From Brumimicrobium sp. (GTDB lineage Bacteria; Bacteroidota; Bacteroidia; Flavobacteriales_D; Crocinitomicaceae): a stretch of 64,000 bases of DNA. The position numbers and the translations under genes were made by a program. Location: contig JAMLGZ010000002.1 of NCBI GenBank assembly GCA_023957385.1, positions 62,001 through 126,000 of the forward strand, read 5' to 3'. This document shows, in pieces, positions 17,177-26,737 of the stretch. A model generated the notes under the pieces. That model was not told the DNA's origin. It searched no databases and saw only the letters and a list, made by a program, of their open reading frames with translations. How positions within the stretch are numbered: the first letter of the stretch is position 1; every line of letters starts with the position of its first letter.

Positions 17177-17866
17177 ATGTGCACTTTCGCAGAAAAGGCT
17201 ATCCAATATCATCGAAACCTTACATATTCGGGAGAACTCCCAAAGCAGTTTAAGGTATTAAATCCGTTTTTGGAAAACACTGAGACTCTTGAGGTTATGA
17301 GTAAATTTTATACTAAATTTTACAATGATTCGAATCCTAGAAAATTCTTAATTGGAATTAATCCGAGTCGTTTAGGGGCTGGAATTACAGGAGTTCCATT
17401 TACAGATACAAAACGTTTAGAAAGCGTTTGTGGTATTAAAATGTTATCAGCAAAAACAAATGAAGTTTCCTCTACTTTTGTGTATCAAATGATAGAAGCG
17501 TTTGGGGGAGCAAAAGCATTCTTCAGTCAATATTATATTAATTCTCCTTTTCCATTAGCCCTTCTTCAAGAGAAAAGACCACATGTTTGGTTAAATGCTA
17601 ATTATTATGATGATATGAAATTATATCAGATGGTAAAAGAGTATATGATTGACAACTTAAGAGAAATTATTAGTTGGGGTATGGATACTGATGAGGTTAT
17701 TATTTTAGGGAAGAAGAATGCTCGATTTATACAAGATTTGAATAAAGAAGCTCATTTATTTAAGAAAATGACTGTTTTAGAACATCCCCGCTATATTCAA
17801 CAGTATAAATCAAAAGAACTTGATTTGTATATTGATAAATATCTTATAGCCTTACATACGACTTGA
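17177..17866 (+). CDS. SMUG2-type uracil-DNA glycosylase family protein
   Basis: 229 residues. GINPSRLGAGITGVPFTD is the signature of the SMUG2/UDG family (the active-site GINPG-like motif), followed by LNANYYDD and a C-terminal HPRYIQQYK, where the His is the second catalytic element. It should remove uracil or damaged pyrimidines from DNA in base excision repair. Such genes are widespread in Bacteroidota. It starts two bases after the glycosyltransferase gene and ends 36 bases before the amidohydrolase-like gene. Confidence 0.85.
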   Translation: MCTFAEKAIQYHRNLTYSGELPKQFKVLNPFLENTETLEVMSKFYTKFYNDSNPRKFLIGINPSRLGAGITGVPFTDTKRLESVCGIKMLSAKTNEVSSTFVYQMIEAFGGAKAFFSQYYINSPFPLALLQEKRPHVWLNANYYDDMKLYQMVKEYMIDNLREIISWGMDTDEVIILGKKNARFIQDLNKEAHLFKKMTVLEHPRYIQQYKSKELDLYIDKYLIALHTT

Positions 17867-17902
17867 TGTTTTTATGTATCTTTAATCTTTAAATATTACA
17901 GA

Positions 17903-19186
17903 ATGTTTGCCAATAAGAGTTGTATTCTTTTTTTAATTATTTTTTGGGGGCTTGTTCCTTTTGGAATATCTCAGCGTACGTTACTTTCCAAAGTACGTAT
18001 CCATATAGGAAATGGAAAAGTGATTAATCAAGGTCTTGTTGGGATTGAAGGTGAAAATATCGTATTGGTTGAGAATGCGTTAACTTTTCCAATAGACAAA
18101 TCAAAATGGGATACAATTATTGACTTAAAAGGACAAGATTTATATCCTGGTTTTATTGCGATGAACAGTATCTTGGGCTTAACAGACATTGATGCCATAC
18201 GCGCCACTAGAGACTATAATGAAATAGGTGAATATAACCCAAATATACGTGGTGCTGTTGCTTTCTCTACAGATTCAGAGATAATTGCTACGGTGAAAAC
18301 TAATGGTGTTTTATATGCACAGATTGCACCGCGTGGCGGGGTAATCTCTGGAAGTTCTTCTCTTATGAAAATGGAAGCATGGGATTGGAAAGATGCCCTT
18401 GTAAAAGCAGATGAAGGAATCCATTTATATTGGCCTTCTACCATAAAAGGTGGGGGATGGTGGGCACAACCTTCTTCAATTAAGCCTAATGATAAATATT
18501 CTGAGGATATGCTTCAAATTTATCAATTTTTTAAAATGGCTAAAGTTTATCATGGTTCTTCTAAAAATTCTGATTTGCGTTTAGAAGCTATGAAAGGTAT
18601 CTTTGACGGTAAAACAAAATTATATATACATGCGGATGATTTAAGAGCATTATTAGATATTATTGATTTTAAAAGAGAATATGCTATTAAAAATATTGTA
18701 ATTGTTGGCGGTTATGATAGTTACAAAATAGCTGACCAATTGATTGAGGTGAATATTCCTATTGTTTTAAGGGGTATGCATGCACTACCAAAGTATGAGG
18801 ATGACCCTGTTGATTTATCCTATAGAATTCCCGCTATGTTACAAGAAGCCGGATTATTATTTTGTATTCAGAATACGGGAAGTATGGAGACCATTAATGA
18901 ACGAAATTTACCTTTCCTTACTGGAACTGCTATGGCTTATGGATTATCCGAAGAAGATGCTGTAGCTGCCATTTCACTCAATGCGGCAAAAATATTAGGA
19001 GTAGATGACTCTATTGGAAGTATTGAGAAGGGAAAGAAAGCTACTTTATTTGTGAGTCAAGGAAATGCCTTAGAAATGAAATCAAATCAGCTGGTTTTAG
19101 CCATGATTGATGGTAAGTTTATCTCGCTTGACAATCACCAAACTGCTTTGTATAAAAAATATCAAAGACGTTACCAACAGAGATAG
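17903..19186 (+). CDS. Exported amidohydrolase-like protein with missing metal ligands
   Basis: 427 residues with a signal peptide. The amidohydrolase composite fold is plain: HIGNGKVINQGLVGIEGENIVLV, YPGFIAMNS, and the C-terminal NAAKILGVDDSIGSIEKGKKATLFV. The usual HxH after PGF is replaced by AMNS, so the first two metal ligands are lost, while later residues such as HADD and RGMHALPKYE remain. It may bind, rather than hydrolyse, or work without metal. Close homologues in Bacteroidota share this NTTLG/AMNS-like change. The next 260 bases hold nothing I can identify until the terminator at 19446. Confidence 0.8.
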   Translation: MFANKSCILFLIIFWGLVPFGISQRTLLSKVRIHIGNGKVINQGLVGIEGENIVLVENALTFPIDKSKWDTIIDLKGQDLYPGFIAMNSILGLTDIDAIRATRDYNEIGEYNPNIRGAVAFSTDSEIIATVKTNGVLYAQIAPRGGVISGSSSLMKMEAWDWKDALVKADEGIHLYWPSTIKGGGWWAQPSSIKPNDKYSEDMLQIYQFFKMAKVYHGSSKNSDLRLEAMKGIFDGKTKLYIHADDLRALLDIIDFKREYAIKNIVIVGGYDSYKIADQLIEVNIPIVLRGMHALPKYEDDPVDLSYRIPAMLQEAGLLFCIQNTGSMETINERNLPFLTGTAMAYGLSEEDAVAAISLNAAKILGVDDSIGSIEKGKKATLFVSQGNALEMKSNQLVLAMIDGKFISLDNHQTALYKKYQRRYQQR

Positions 19187-19445
19187 TTTTCAATCATTCG
19201 ATTCTGAATCTTCCTAAAGTTTTTTCTTTTATAACTCGTTAGCATGTATAAATACTAATAAAATCACTTATTTCTACATGCAAAACGGTTTTTAAAATAA
19301 CGCCAAGTATTAGTCTGTATTTCTTTGATTGAGATATTCTTTATCGAAAAATATTTTTAAATTACTTATATCTATTATGTTCTGTTAATCTCCAATGAAA
19401 TAAGATACCTACTATCCTGCTATTTTTATTTGATGATATATGCCT

Positions 19446-19472
19446 AAAAAAAACGCCCGAATTTCTTCGAGC
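19446..19472 (-). terminator. Terminator of the respiratory operon
   Basis: In minus-strand RNA, GCUCGAA (19472-19466) pairs with UUCGGGC (19461-19455) around a GAAA loop, with one U-G pair, and is followed by eight U. It sits 11 bases after the stop of the oxidase subunit I gene. Confidence 0.88.
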
Positions 19473-19482
19473 ATTTATAAGT

Positions 19483-21297
19483 TTAATGGTGATTACTTCC
19501 CTCATCAAATTCCCCTTCTTTCAAAGGAACTGTTTGAGGAACAAAGTCATCTTCATATCCAGGCTTAGAATAATCATATGGCCAACGATATACGGTAGGT
19601 AATTCACCAGGCCAGTTACCATGTCCAGGTTCAGCAGTTGGAGTTGTCCACTCCAATGTATTTGCTTTCCATGGGTTTAAAGAAGCCTTAGGTCCTTTCC
19701 AAATACTGTAGAAGAAATTGAAAATAAAGAACGCCTGACCAAATGCTCCTAAAATAGCAAAGAGTGTAATTACAACGTTTAAGTCTAAAATCATATCAAA
19801 TGCTTTCGGATTGAATGTTTCAAATACAGAGTTATCATAATATCTTCTTGGTACTCCAGCTAATCCCACAAAGTGCATAGGCATAAACACACCATATCCT
19901 GCTGTTATTGTAATCCAGAAGTGCGCATATCCCATTCGGGTGTTCATCATTCTACCATACATTTTAGGGAACCAGTGGTAAACACCAGCAAACATTCCAT
20001 AAATAGCTGATAATCCCATTACAACGTGGAAGTGTGCTACTACAAAGTATGTATCATGCACGTGGATATCTAATGAAGAATCTGCTAGAATCATTCCGGT
20101 AACACCTCCTGAGATAAAAGTTGAAATCATACCTACAGAGAACAACATCGCTGGAGTATATATGATTGAACCTCTCCAAAGAGTTGTTAAGTAGTTAAAT
20201 ACTTTAACAGCTGATGGAATAGCAATCAATAAAGTTGTAAATACGAACACACTACCTAAGAATGGATCCATACCAGATACGAACATGTGGTGCGCCCAAA
20301 CGATAAAGGATAAGAATCCGATAGTCATTAATGAACCTGCCATTGCTCTGTACCCGAATATTGGTTTTCTTGAATTTATAGATACTATTTCAGAGGTAAT
20401 ACCTAGAGCAGGTAATACAACGATATATACTTCAGGGTGACCCAAGAACCAGAATAAGTGCTCATAAAGGAGTGGTGAACCTCCTACATTATCTAGCATT
20501 TCTCCTCCAATCACAATGTCAGATAAATAGAAAGAAGTTCCAAATACTCTATCCATTACTAACAATAACACTGCAGATAATAAAACAGGGAAAGCAAGTA
20601 AACCAACTATTGCGGCAATAAGAATAGCCCAAATTGTTAGTGGCATACGTGTAAATGTCATTCCTTTCGTTCTTAAATTGATAATGGTAGCAATATAGTT
20701 TAGATTACCAATTAAAGAAGATGCAATAAATAAGGATAGGGATATAATCCAAAGTGTCATTCCTAATCCGGATCCTGATATTGCTTGTGGTAAAGAGGAT
20801 AACGGTGGATATACTGTCCAACCTCCCATAGCAGGTCCAGTTTCAACAAATAGAGATACTAGCATTACTACTGCTGCTACATTGAAAAGCCAACAAGATA
20901 GCATGTTCATAAATCCAGAAGCCATGTCTCTTGCACCTAATTGCAATGGTATTAATGTGTTTGCAAATGTTCCTGTTAATCCACCAGTTAATACAAAGAA
21001 TACCATGATGGTTCCATGAAGGGTAACGAGACCTAGATACATATCTTGGTTTAACACTCCGTTTGGTGCCCATCTGTCACCCAAGAACATATTTAGAAGA
21101 TCTGATGATTCTTCTGGCCAAGCGAGTTGGATTCGGAAGAAAACAGATAGCATCATTCCTACTACACCCATAAAAATAGCTGTCATTAAGAACTGCTTAC
21201 CAATTGTTTTGTGATCGTAAGAGAAAATGTATTTGGATACAAAACTCTCTTCATGATGATCATGCTCGAAATTTGCTTCGTGAGTTAATGTTGTCAT
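19483..21297 (-). CDS. ctaD: Cytochrome c oxidase subunit I (heme-copper, A type)
   Basis: 604 residues, twelve membrane helices. The heme a ligand is His94 (LVTLHGTIM). CuB ligands are His287 in GHPEVY (with the cross-linked Tyr) and His336/337 (AHHMF). VHDTYFVVAHFHVVMG gives His422 (heme a3) and His424 (heme a). It reduces oxygen to water and pumps protons. The C terminus is longer than usual (about 60 residues, His-rich end EGSNHH), as in Bacteroidota. Last gene of the ActA-F/oxidase operon, 32 bases after subunit II. No subunit III or CtaB gene lies in the window. Confidence 0.96.
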   Translation of the reverse strand: MTTLTHEANFEHDHHEESFVSKYIFSYDHKTIGKQFLMTAIFMGVVGMMLSVFFRIQLAWPEESSDLLNMFLGDRWAPNGVLNQDMYLGLVTLHGTIMVFFVLTGGLTGTFANTLIPLQLGARDMASGFMNMLSCWLFNVAAVVMLVSLFVETGPAMGGWTVYPPLSSLPQAISGSGLGMTLWIISLSLFIASSLIGNLNYIATIINLRTKGMTFTRMPLTIWAILIAAIVGLLAFPVLLSAVLLLVMDRVFGTSFYLSDIVIGGEMLDNVGGSPLLYEHLFWFLGHPEVYIVVLPALGITSEIVSINSRKPIFGYRAMAGSLMTIGFLSFIVWAHHMFVSGMDPFLGSVFVFTTLLIAIPSAVKVFNYLTTLWRGSIIYTPAMLFSVGMISTFISGGVTGMILADSSLDIHVHDTYFVVAHFHVVMGLSAIYGMFAGVYHWFPKMYGRMMNTRMGYAHFWITITAGYGVFMPMHFVGLAGVPRRYYDNSVFETFNPKAFDMILDLNVVITLFAILGAFGQAFFIFNFFYSIWKGPKASLNPWKANTLEWTTPTAEPGHGNWPGELPTVYRWPYDYSKPGYEDDFVPQTVPLKEGEFDEGSNHH

Positions 21298-21329
21298 CGG
21301 TTTTTATTTAAGTTTTTTTTAAAATTTAA

Positions 21330-22568
21330 TTATTTCTTATCTACGCTAGCTGCGATGGATTCGTAGTATTTCAATAATTCTTGTTCATTAGCTTTCACCC
21401 ATTTTTCTCCATTATATGTGGCTTTTGATTTTTGCCATTGTAGGTATTCTTTTGGGCCTAATACTTTAATTGACATTTTCATTTTATAGTGAGATCCCCC
21501 ACATACTTTATTACATAATAAAGCATATTCCCATGTTGGGTCATTTGTTTTCTGTTTCATTTCTTCAGTTGTATAAATTGGCTGAAGAGGGAAATAAGTT
21601 ATCATTCCAGGGATTGTATTCATCTGCAATCTGAAATGAGGCATGTATGCACTATGAATTACATCTTTTGATCTGAAGTGTAAGTTATATTTTTGTCCCT
21701 TTAAAAGAACTAAGCTATCAGCTAGAATTACGTCATCATTTACTAATGCATCTAGTGAATCATTATACGTTACGGACATTGCTTCTAAAACACGAATCAT
21801 TCTTTCCTTGCGAGCTAGTTCTGTTTCGTATTTTTTTCTGTCTTTTGCTGACATAGCAATTGTTGGATCATTTAATTTAGCTTCCAACATGCTTATTCCT
21901 TCACTTCCTGGTTGACCATTTTTCATTAATTCTAATGAGGCAGCTATGTTTTCTCTTGTCATTAAGCCATAAGGATTAAGGTCAGTTGTTAACTTATAAT
22001 CAAATTTACCTAATTTGTTATTTGCTCCTGCATATCTAGCAGTCCATGCGAATTGATAAGAGATAATTTCAATGTTTTCTACTTCACCTCTCATTCTGAA
22101 AGTATCATTCCATGTCTTTAATCCTAAAATTACGACAATGGTAACTACTGCAGCTGGTATTACTGTCCATACCATCTCCAAGGTATTATTATGAGGATAA
22201 TAGTAGGCCTTAACTCCTTCTTTTCTAACGTATCTTCTTGAGAAATAAAACAATACGCCCATGAAGATAAAGATAACCAACAAAACAATAGTATATTGAA
22301 CATCGAATAATAAGTCGATAGCCTTGCCACTTGTAGAAGCAGCTGGTCCCATATTACCATATCCATATGCTACTAATAAATATATTAGGGTACCAAATAA
22401 TATTGCACCAAATACTACTATTAAGTTGGCATTAAATAGATTTTCACTTTGCGGTATTTCGCCAGGTTCTCTATTTGCCTTTTTGTGAACTAATTCGCTC
22501 ACACGCATTAGTTGGGCTACTGCAATTGCTCCTAGGACAATCACTAGTAAAATAATAAATTTATCCAT
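21330..22568 (-). CDS. ctaC: Cytochrome c oxidase subunit II
   Basis: 412 residues, unusually long for the family, with four predicted membrane helices (about residues 4-20, 48-68, 92-109, 133-151) and a large periplasmic cupredoxin domain. CuA ligands are His305 (HSAYMPHF), Cys352, Cys356, His360 and Met363 in CNKVCGGSHYKM. Residues 180-290 form a long charged insertion before the CuA site, and no cytochrome c domain is fused. It passes electrons from complex III to subunit I. It lies between actF (68 bases) and ctaD. Confidence 0.94.
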   Translation of the reverse strand: MDKFIILLVIVLGAIAVAQLMRVSELVHKKANREPGEIPQSENLFNANLIVVFGAILFGTLIYLLVAYGYGNMGPAASTSGKAIDLLFDVQYTIVLLVIFIFMGVLFYFSRRYVRKEGVKAYYYPHNNTLEMVWTVIPAAVVTIVVILGLKTWNDTFRMRGEVENIEIISYQFAWTARYAGANNKLGKFDYKLTTDLNPYGLMTRENIAASLELMKNGQPGSEGISMLEAKLNDPTIAMSAKDRKKYETELARKERMIRVLEAMSVTYNDSLDALVNDDVILADSLVLLKGQKYNLHFRSKDVIHSAYMPHFRLQMNTIPGMITYFPLQPIYTTEEMKQKTNDPTWEYALLCNKVCGGSHYKMKMSIKVLGPKEYLQWQKSKATYNGEKWVKANEQELLKYYESIAASVDKK

Positions 22569-22635
22569 CAGTTTTTGTTTAAATTTTACTTTTTAAATTT
22601 TGATTAAGTGGGTTAAGTCGGAATTGATTCAAAGT

Positions 22636-23844
22636 TTAGATCTCGTGATGTAGAGATTCTTCCATAAATGGCTCATTCTTACTAACAAGAGGTGCTTTTG
22701 CTAATCTCATTAGAATTACGCGAGTGAATAAGCCTAGGAAAAGAACTCCCATTCCGATTTCTAAAACTCCAAAATTTGCTGCAGGTCCCATAGAACCTCC
22801 AAATATCATTAACCATACATCAAACCAATGTCCAATAATAATAAGAACACCAATGAAAGTTAATATTCCTGTACTTCTTTTAGCATCTCTTGACATTAAT
22901 AAAAGCATAGGAAAAATGAAATTAATAATGAACATACCAAAGAACATTACTTTGAATTCGTTTATTCTAGTTAAATAGTAAGTAACCTCTTCTGGCATAT
23001 CACTGTACCAAATTAACATAAATTGAGCGAACCATAAGTAAGACCATAGGAATGATAATGAGAAAATCCATTTACCAACATCGTGTATATGACTATCGTT
23101 TAACTTAGGCATATATCCTTGACTTTTTAGGTGAGTTAATACTAAGATTAATACAACCATTCCTGTTAGCCAAGCTCCTGAGAAAGTGTACCATCCAAAA
23201 ATAGTTGAATGCCAGTGAATATCAATAGACATTACCCAATCCCATGCACTTGTAGAACTAAAGAAAGCATAAACACCTAAGAATAACGCTCCTCTGTAAT
23301 AGTTTTTGTAGTGTAAATCCAATGCGTTTGCCGGATTGTTATCTTGTAATTCCGATCTCTTCATGAATCCTCTCCACATGATATAATATACAACCATATA
23401 AAGTGCAGTTCTAATCCAGAAATAAAGTGGATTCATGTATTGCGATTTATGCGCAATCACTTCGTCGTAATGATGACTACCTTCTGTGGTGTATGCAGGA
23501 TCCATCCACAAATAAATACCTCCACCTTTCATAAAAGATAAAGTAATAAGCGTTGCCAACATAATAACAATTCCTACCGGTAGATATCCCGTAACTGCTT
23601 CAATAGGTCTTTTGATATAAGCAAACCATCCTACCTCTGCAGCATATTGAAGTGCTAAGAAAAATAATGCACCTAAGGAAATAGCCATGAAGAAGAAGCT
23701 ATTTGCTAATAGATTACCCATTAATCTTGTCATAAATAAGGATTCACCAGAAGTCATGATTATTCCTACAATCATCAACACAAGACCGCCAGCAATTAAT
23801 GCTGTTGTCACTGTTTTTGTCTTTTTCGAAATTTGATAATCCAT
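22636..23844 (-). CDS. actF: Alternative complex III, membrane subunit ActF
   Basis: 402 residues and about ten membrane helices of the NrfD/PsrC-like type, with no signal peptide. HWHSTIFGWYTFSGAW and RITL/YYLTRINEFKVMFFGM-type segments match ActF of Bacteroidota. It is one of two large quinol-side membrane subunits of alternative complex III, which passes electrons from menaquinol to cytochrome c or directly to the oxidase encoded next door. Gene order actA-actB-actC-actD-actE-actF is complete here, with small gaps and the same strand. Confidence 0.9.
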   Translation of the reverse strand: MDYQISKKTKTVTTALIAGGLVLMIVGIIMTSGESLFMTRLMGNLLANSFFFMAISLGALFFLALQYAAEVGWFAYIKRPIEAVTGYLPVGIVIMLATLITLSFMKGGGIYLWMDPAYTTEGSHHYDEVIAHKSQYMNPLYFWIRTALYMVVYYIMWRGFMKRSELQDNNPANALDLHYKNYYRGALFLGVYAFFSSTSAWDWVMSIDIHWHSTIFGWYTFSGAWLTGMVVLILVLTHLKSQGYMPKLNDSHIHDVGKWIFSLSFLWSYLWFAQFMLIWYSDMPEEVTYYLTRINEFKVMFFGMFIINFIFPMLLLMSRDAKRSTGILTFIGVLIIIGHWFDVWLMIFGGSMGPAANFGVLEIGMGVLFLGLFTRVILMRLAKAPLVSKNEPFMEESLHHEI

Positions 23845-23872
23845 TGTATATAAGTATTTCTAGTTTTTTATT

Positions 23873-24640
23873 TTATTTAACAATTTCTGCAGTTTCATCA
23901 GAAACTGTTGTTGAATCTGTAGCCTCTACAGGATTTCCTGCTCCTTCTGTACCATAGTTGTCAATTCTGAACTTATTGATATAGTGAACTAGAGTCCAGA
24001 TTTCTTTGTTATTTAGTTGCATTGCATGTGCTCCCATCATTCCTTTACCATAGTAGATAGAATAGAAAAGTTGTCCATCTTTTAAAGATTGAAGGTTTTT
24101 GTAATTAGGAACCCCTGCATACGAACCGTTTTCTACAATCTGACCTTTTCCATCTCCTTTTTCACCATGACAGTGTATACAGTTGATATCATATAATCTT
24201 TTACCCTCTTTAAAAATAGCTTCTTGGTTTTCAGCTGTTAATACGATAGGGTTAACATCTTCTGCAGAGGTAAAATAATCCCCCATAGCATCATCGCTTA
24301 ACAACCAACCATCTTGAGGAAATAAGTTATGTGTTTTAGATGCAAATTTACTAGCTCTTCTATGGTAAGGTAGATACATTTCCCATCCTTCTGCATTTCC
24401 ATGATATGGAATTGTATAAACTGGAGGTACTTTAGCTGATTGAACAGTTGTATATTCAGTTTTTTCTCTATCCTTTATCCATCCGTAATCTACGTAAGGT
24501 TCAACTGCAGGTGAACGATACATATCGGGCATAAACTCAAACCCTGGTGAATCTTTATCAGATATACAAGAAGAAAGTGCTCCTATTCCAAGCGCGATTA
24601 TGAATAATCTGTATGATATTGCCTTTATTGTTCTTTTCAT
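23873..24640 (-). CDS. actE: Alternative complex III, monoheme cytochrome c lipoprotein ActE
   Basis: 255 residues with a signal peptide ending in a lipobox (LGIGALSSC). A single heme site is INCIHCHGEKGDGKG (about residue 155), and the distal ligand is probably Met in YGKGMMGAH. Glu/Thr-rich C-terminal tail. It hands electrons from the pentaheme ActA to the oxidase or to soluble cytochrome c, anchored in the periplasm by its lipid. Ten bases separate it from actD and 28 from actF. Confidence 0.92.
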   Translation of the reverse strand: MKRTIKAISYRLFIIALGIGALSSCISDKDSPGFEFMPDMYRSPAVEPYVDYGWIKDREKTEYTTVQSAKVPPVYTIPYHGNAEGWEMYLPYHRRASKFASKTHNLFPQDGWLLSDDAMGDYFTSAEDVNPIVLTAENQEAIFKEGKRLYDINCIHCHGEKGDGKGQIVENGSYAGVPNYKNLQSLKDGQLFYSIYYGKGMMGAHAMQLNNKEIWTLVHYINKFRIDNYGTEGAGNPVEATDSTTVSDETAEIVK

Positions 24641-24649
24641 GGCAAGTAT

Positions 24650-25189
24650 TTATTTAATAAATTTTTGATCGAATTCTATAACTCCAGTTTCCATTAACAT
24701 TTTTTCTAACTCTTCAGCAGAAAATTGTTGGTTCTGGTCTAATCTTAACTCTATTACGAATCTATCACTAGTTGTTCGAGGGTCTGGATTGTCAGCTGGC
24801 ATTCCCGGTATTGTTTTATTCACTAATAAATAAGTAATTGCCATAGCATGTGCTGCAAATAATACAGTCATTTCAAAAGAGATTGGAATAAATGCTAATA
24901 AATTACCCAAAAGTGTAAAGCTTGGTTTACCACCGATATTTAATGGCCAATCATAAATCATGAAATACCACATTCCTAATATTGCTAATGATAAACCTGT
25001 TAATCCATATAGGAAAGACATAATTCCTAATCTTGTTTCTTTTAATCCAATGATTGGATCTATTCCATGGATAGGAAATGGTGAAAATACTTCAGCCACT
25101 TTAACACCCTTAGAAACTAATTTCTTAGCTCCATCTTTTAGGACATCATCATCATTATACATCCCGTAAAATACTACGTTTGATTTCAT
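24650..25189 (-). CDS. actD: Alternative complex III subunit ActD (DUF3341)
   Basis: 179 residues. An N-terminal soluble domain (VVFYGMYNDDDVLKDGAKKL, AEVFSPFPIHGID) is followed by two membrane helices (TGLSLAILGMWYFMIYDWP and LLAFIPISFEMTVLFAAHAM) and a short C-terminal tail with DRFVIELRL. This is the standard DUF3341/ActD layout. It helps join the membrane subunits. Between actC (20 bases) and actE (9 bases). Confidence 0.92.
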   Translation of the reverse strand: MKSNVVFYGMYNDDDVLKDGAKKLVSKGVKVAEVFSPFPIHGIDPIIGLKETRLGIMSFLYGLTGLSLAILGMWYFMIYDWPLNIGGKPSFTLLGNLLAFIPISFEMTVLFAAHAMAITYLLVNKTIPGMPADNPDPRTTSDRFVIELRLDQNQQFSAEELEKMLMETGVIEFDQKFIK

Positions 25190-25209
25190 GTCTTCTTTAT
25201 TATCGTTTT

Positions 25210-26694
25210 TTAATTATGTTCTTCGTTTGTTTGTTCTGATTGGTCATTATGAGAATGACTATCGTGACTAACTGCTTTTGCTAAATGTTGTTCTTCCAAT
25301 GAATATGCACCTGAAGTAGCCTTTCCATCTTTAAATGATTCTCCAGAAGATTTCAATATAGTTTTTACTTCTGCTATTGGTAAAACTGGGAAGTAACGAG
25401 CAAATAAAAGGTAGAATACAGAGAAAATTCCTAATGTTCCAACATAAATAGCAATATCTATGTGAGAAGGATAGAACATTCTCCAGCTAGATGGTAGGAA
25501 GTCTTGATGTAAACAAATTACAATGATATCAAAACGTTCAAACCACATACCTATATTTACAAAAATTGAGATAATCCAAGCAGCTACGAAATTGGTTCTT
25601 ACTTTTCTAAACCAATTTAAACCTGGTATCATTACGTTACATAAAATTAATAACCAGAATGCCCACCAGTATTTTCCAGTTGCAGCTCCATATGACATAT
25701 ATGTATAAGCTTCATATTCTACACCTGTGTACCATCCTACGAAAAATTCAGTAGCATAAGCAACAGCTACGATACCACCTGTTACTACCATTACGATACC
25801 GATGTAATCCATATGTTTTTTAGTGATATATGCCTCTAAATGGAAAGCCTTACGTACAATTAACATCAATGTGGTTACCATTGCAAATCCTGAGAATACC
25901 GCACCTGCAACGAAGTAAGGCGGGTAAATAGTTGAGTGCCAACCTGGAACAATTGATGTAGCAAAGTCCATTGATACAATTGAGTGAACTGAGAATACAA
26001 GTGGTGTTGCTAAACCTGCAAGAACTAATGATACAGTTTCAAATCTTTGCCAGTGTTTTGCTTTCCCAGACCATCCAAAAGATAGTATTGAATACATTTT
26101 CTTTGCAACTGGTTTCTTTGCTCTATCTCGGATAGTAGCAAAGTCAGGAATTAATCCAATGTACCAGAACACTAATGATACAGAAAGATATGTTGAGATT
26201 GCAAATACGTCCCAAAGTAGTGCAGAGTTAAAGTTAGGCCACAATGAACCAAAATGATTTGGAAGTGGAACAACCCAATATCCTACCCATAGACGACCCA
26301 TGTGAATTAATGGGAATAAAGCTGCCATAAATACAGCAAAAATTGTCATTGCCTCTGCAGATCTATTAATCGCCATTCTCCATTTTTGACGGAATAATAA
26401 CAATACGGCTGAAATTAATGTACCAGCGTGTCCAATTCCGACCCACCATACGAAGTTGGTAATATCCCAAGCCCAGTTAATAGTTTTATTTAATCCCCAA
26501 GTACCAATACCTGTTCCAAGCAGATACAAAATAGCTCCTATTCCGTATAGTGCTATAATAGACGCAATGGTAAATAAAACATACCATGTCTTAGGTGCTT
26601 TTCCTTCTATTGGTCCACAAATGTCATCCGAAATATCTTTGTAGGATTTGTGACCTAAAATGAGGGGTTCTCTAATTGCCGCTTCTTTATGCAT
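25210..26694 (-). CDS. actC: Alternative complex III, NrfD-like membrane subunit ActC
   Basis: 494 residues, about ten helices, no signal peptide. The opening REPLILGHKSYKDISDDI and the helices WVGIGHAGTLISAVLLLFRQKWR, IVSMDFATSIVPGWHSTIYPPYFVAGAVF are hallmarks of NrfD/ActC quinol-binding subunits. A His-rich tail (HDSHSHNDQ) closes it. ActC is thought to provide the quinol site and a proton channel. It lies 43 bases after actB. Confidence 0.93.
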   Translation of the reverse strand: MHKEAAIREPLILGHKSYKDISDDICGPIEGKAPKTWYVLFTIASIIALYGIGAILYLLGTGIGTWGLNKTINWAWDITNFVWWVGIGHAGTLISAVLLLFRQKWRMAINRSAEAMTIFAVFMAALFPLIHMGRLWVGYWVVPLPNHFGSLWPNFNSALLWDVFAISTYLSVSLVFWYIGLIPDFATIRDRAKKPVAKKMYSILSFGWSGKAKHWQRFETVSLVLAGLATPLVFSVHSIVSMDFATSIVPGWHSTIYPPYFVAGAVFSGFAMVTTLMLIVRKAFHLEAYITKKHMDYIGIVMVVTGGIVAVAYATEFFVGWYTGVEYEAYTYMSYGAATGKYWWAFWLLILCNVMIPGLNWFRKVRTNFVAAWIISIFVNIGMWFERFDIIVICLHQDFLPSSWRMFYPSHIDIAIYVGTLGIFSVFYLLFARYFPVLPIAEVKTILKSSGESFKDGKATSGAYSLEEQHLAKAVSHDSHSHNDQSEQTNEEHN

Positions 26695-26737
26695 TACAAT
26701 AATTTTTTATTGTTTCTATTCTTTTTAACCTTTATCT

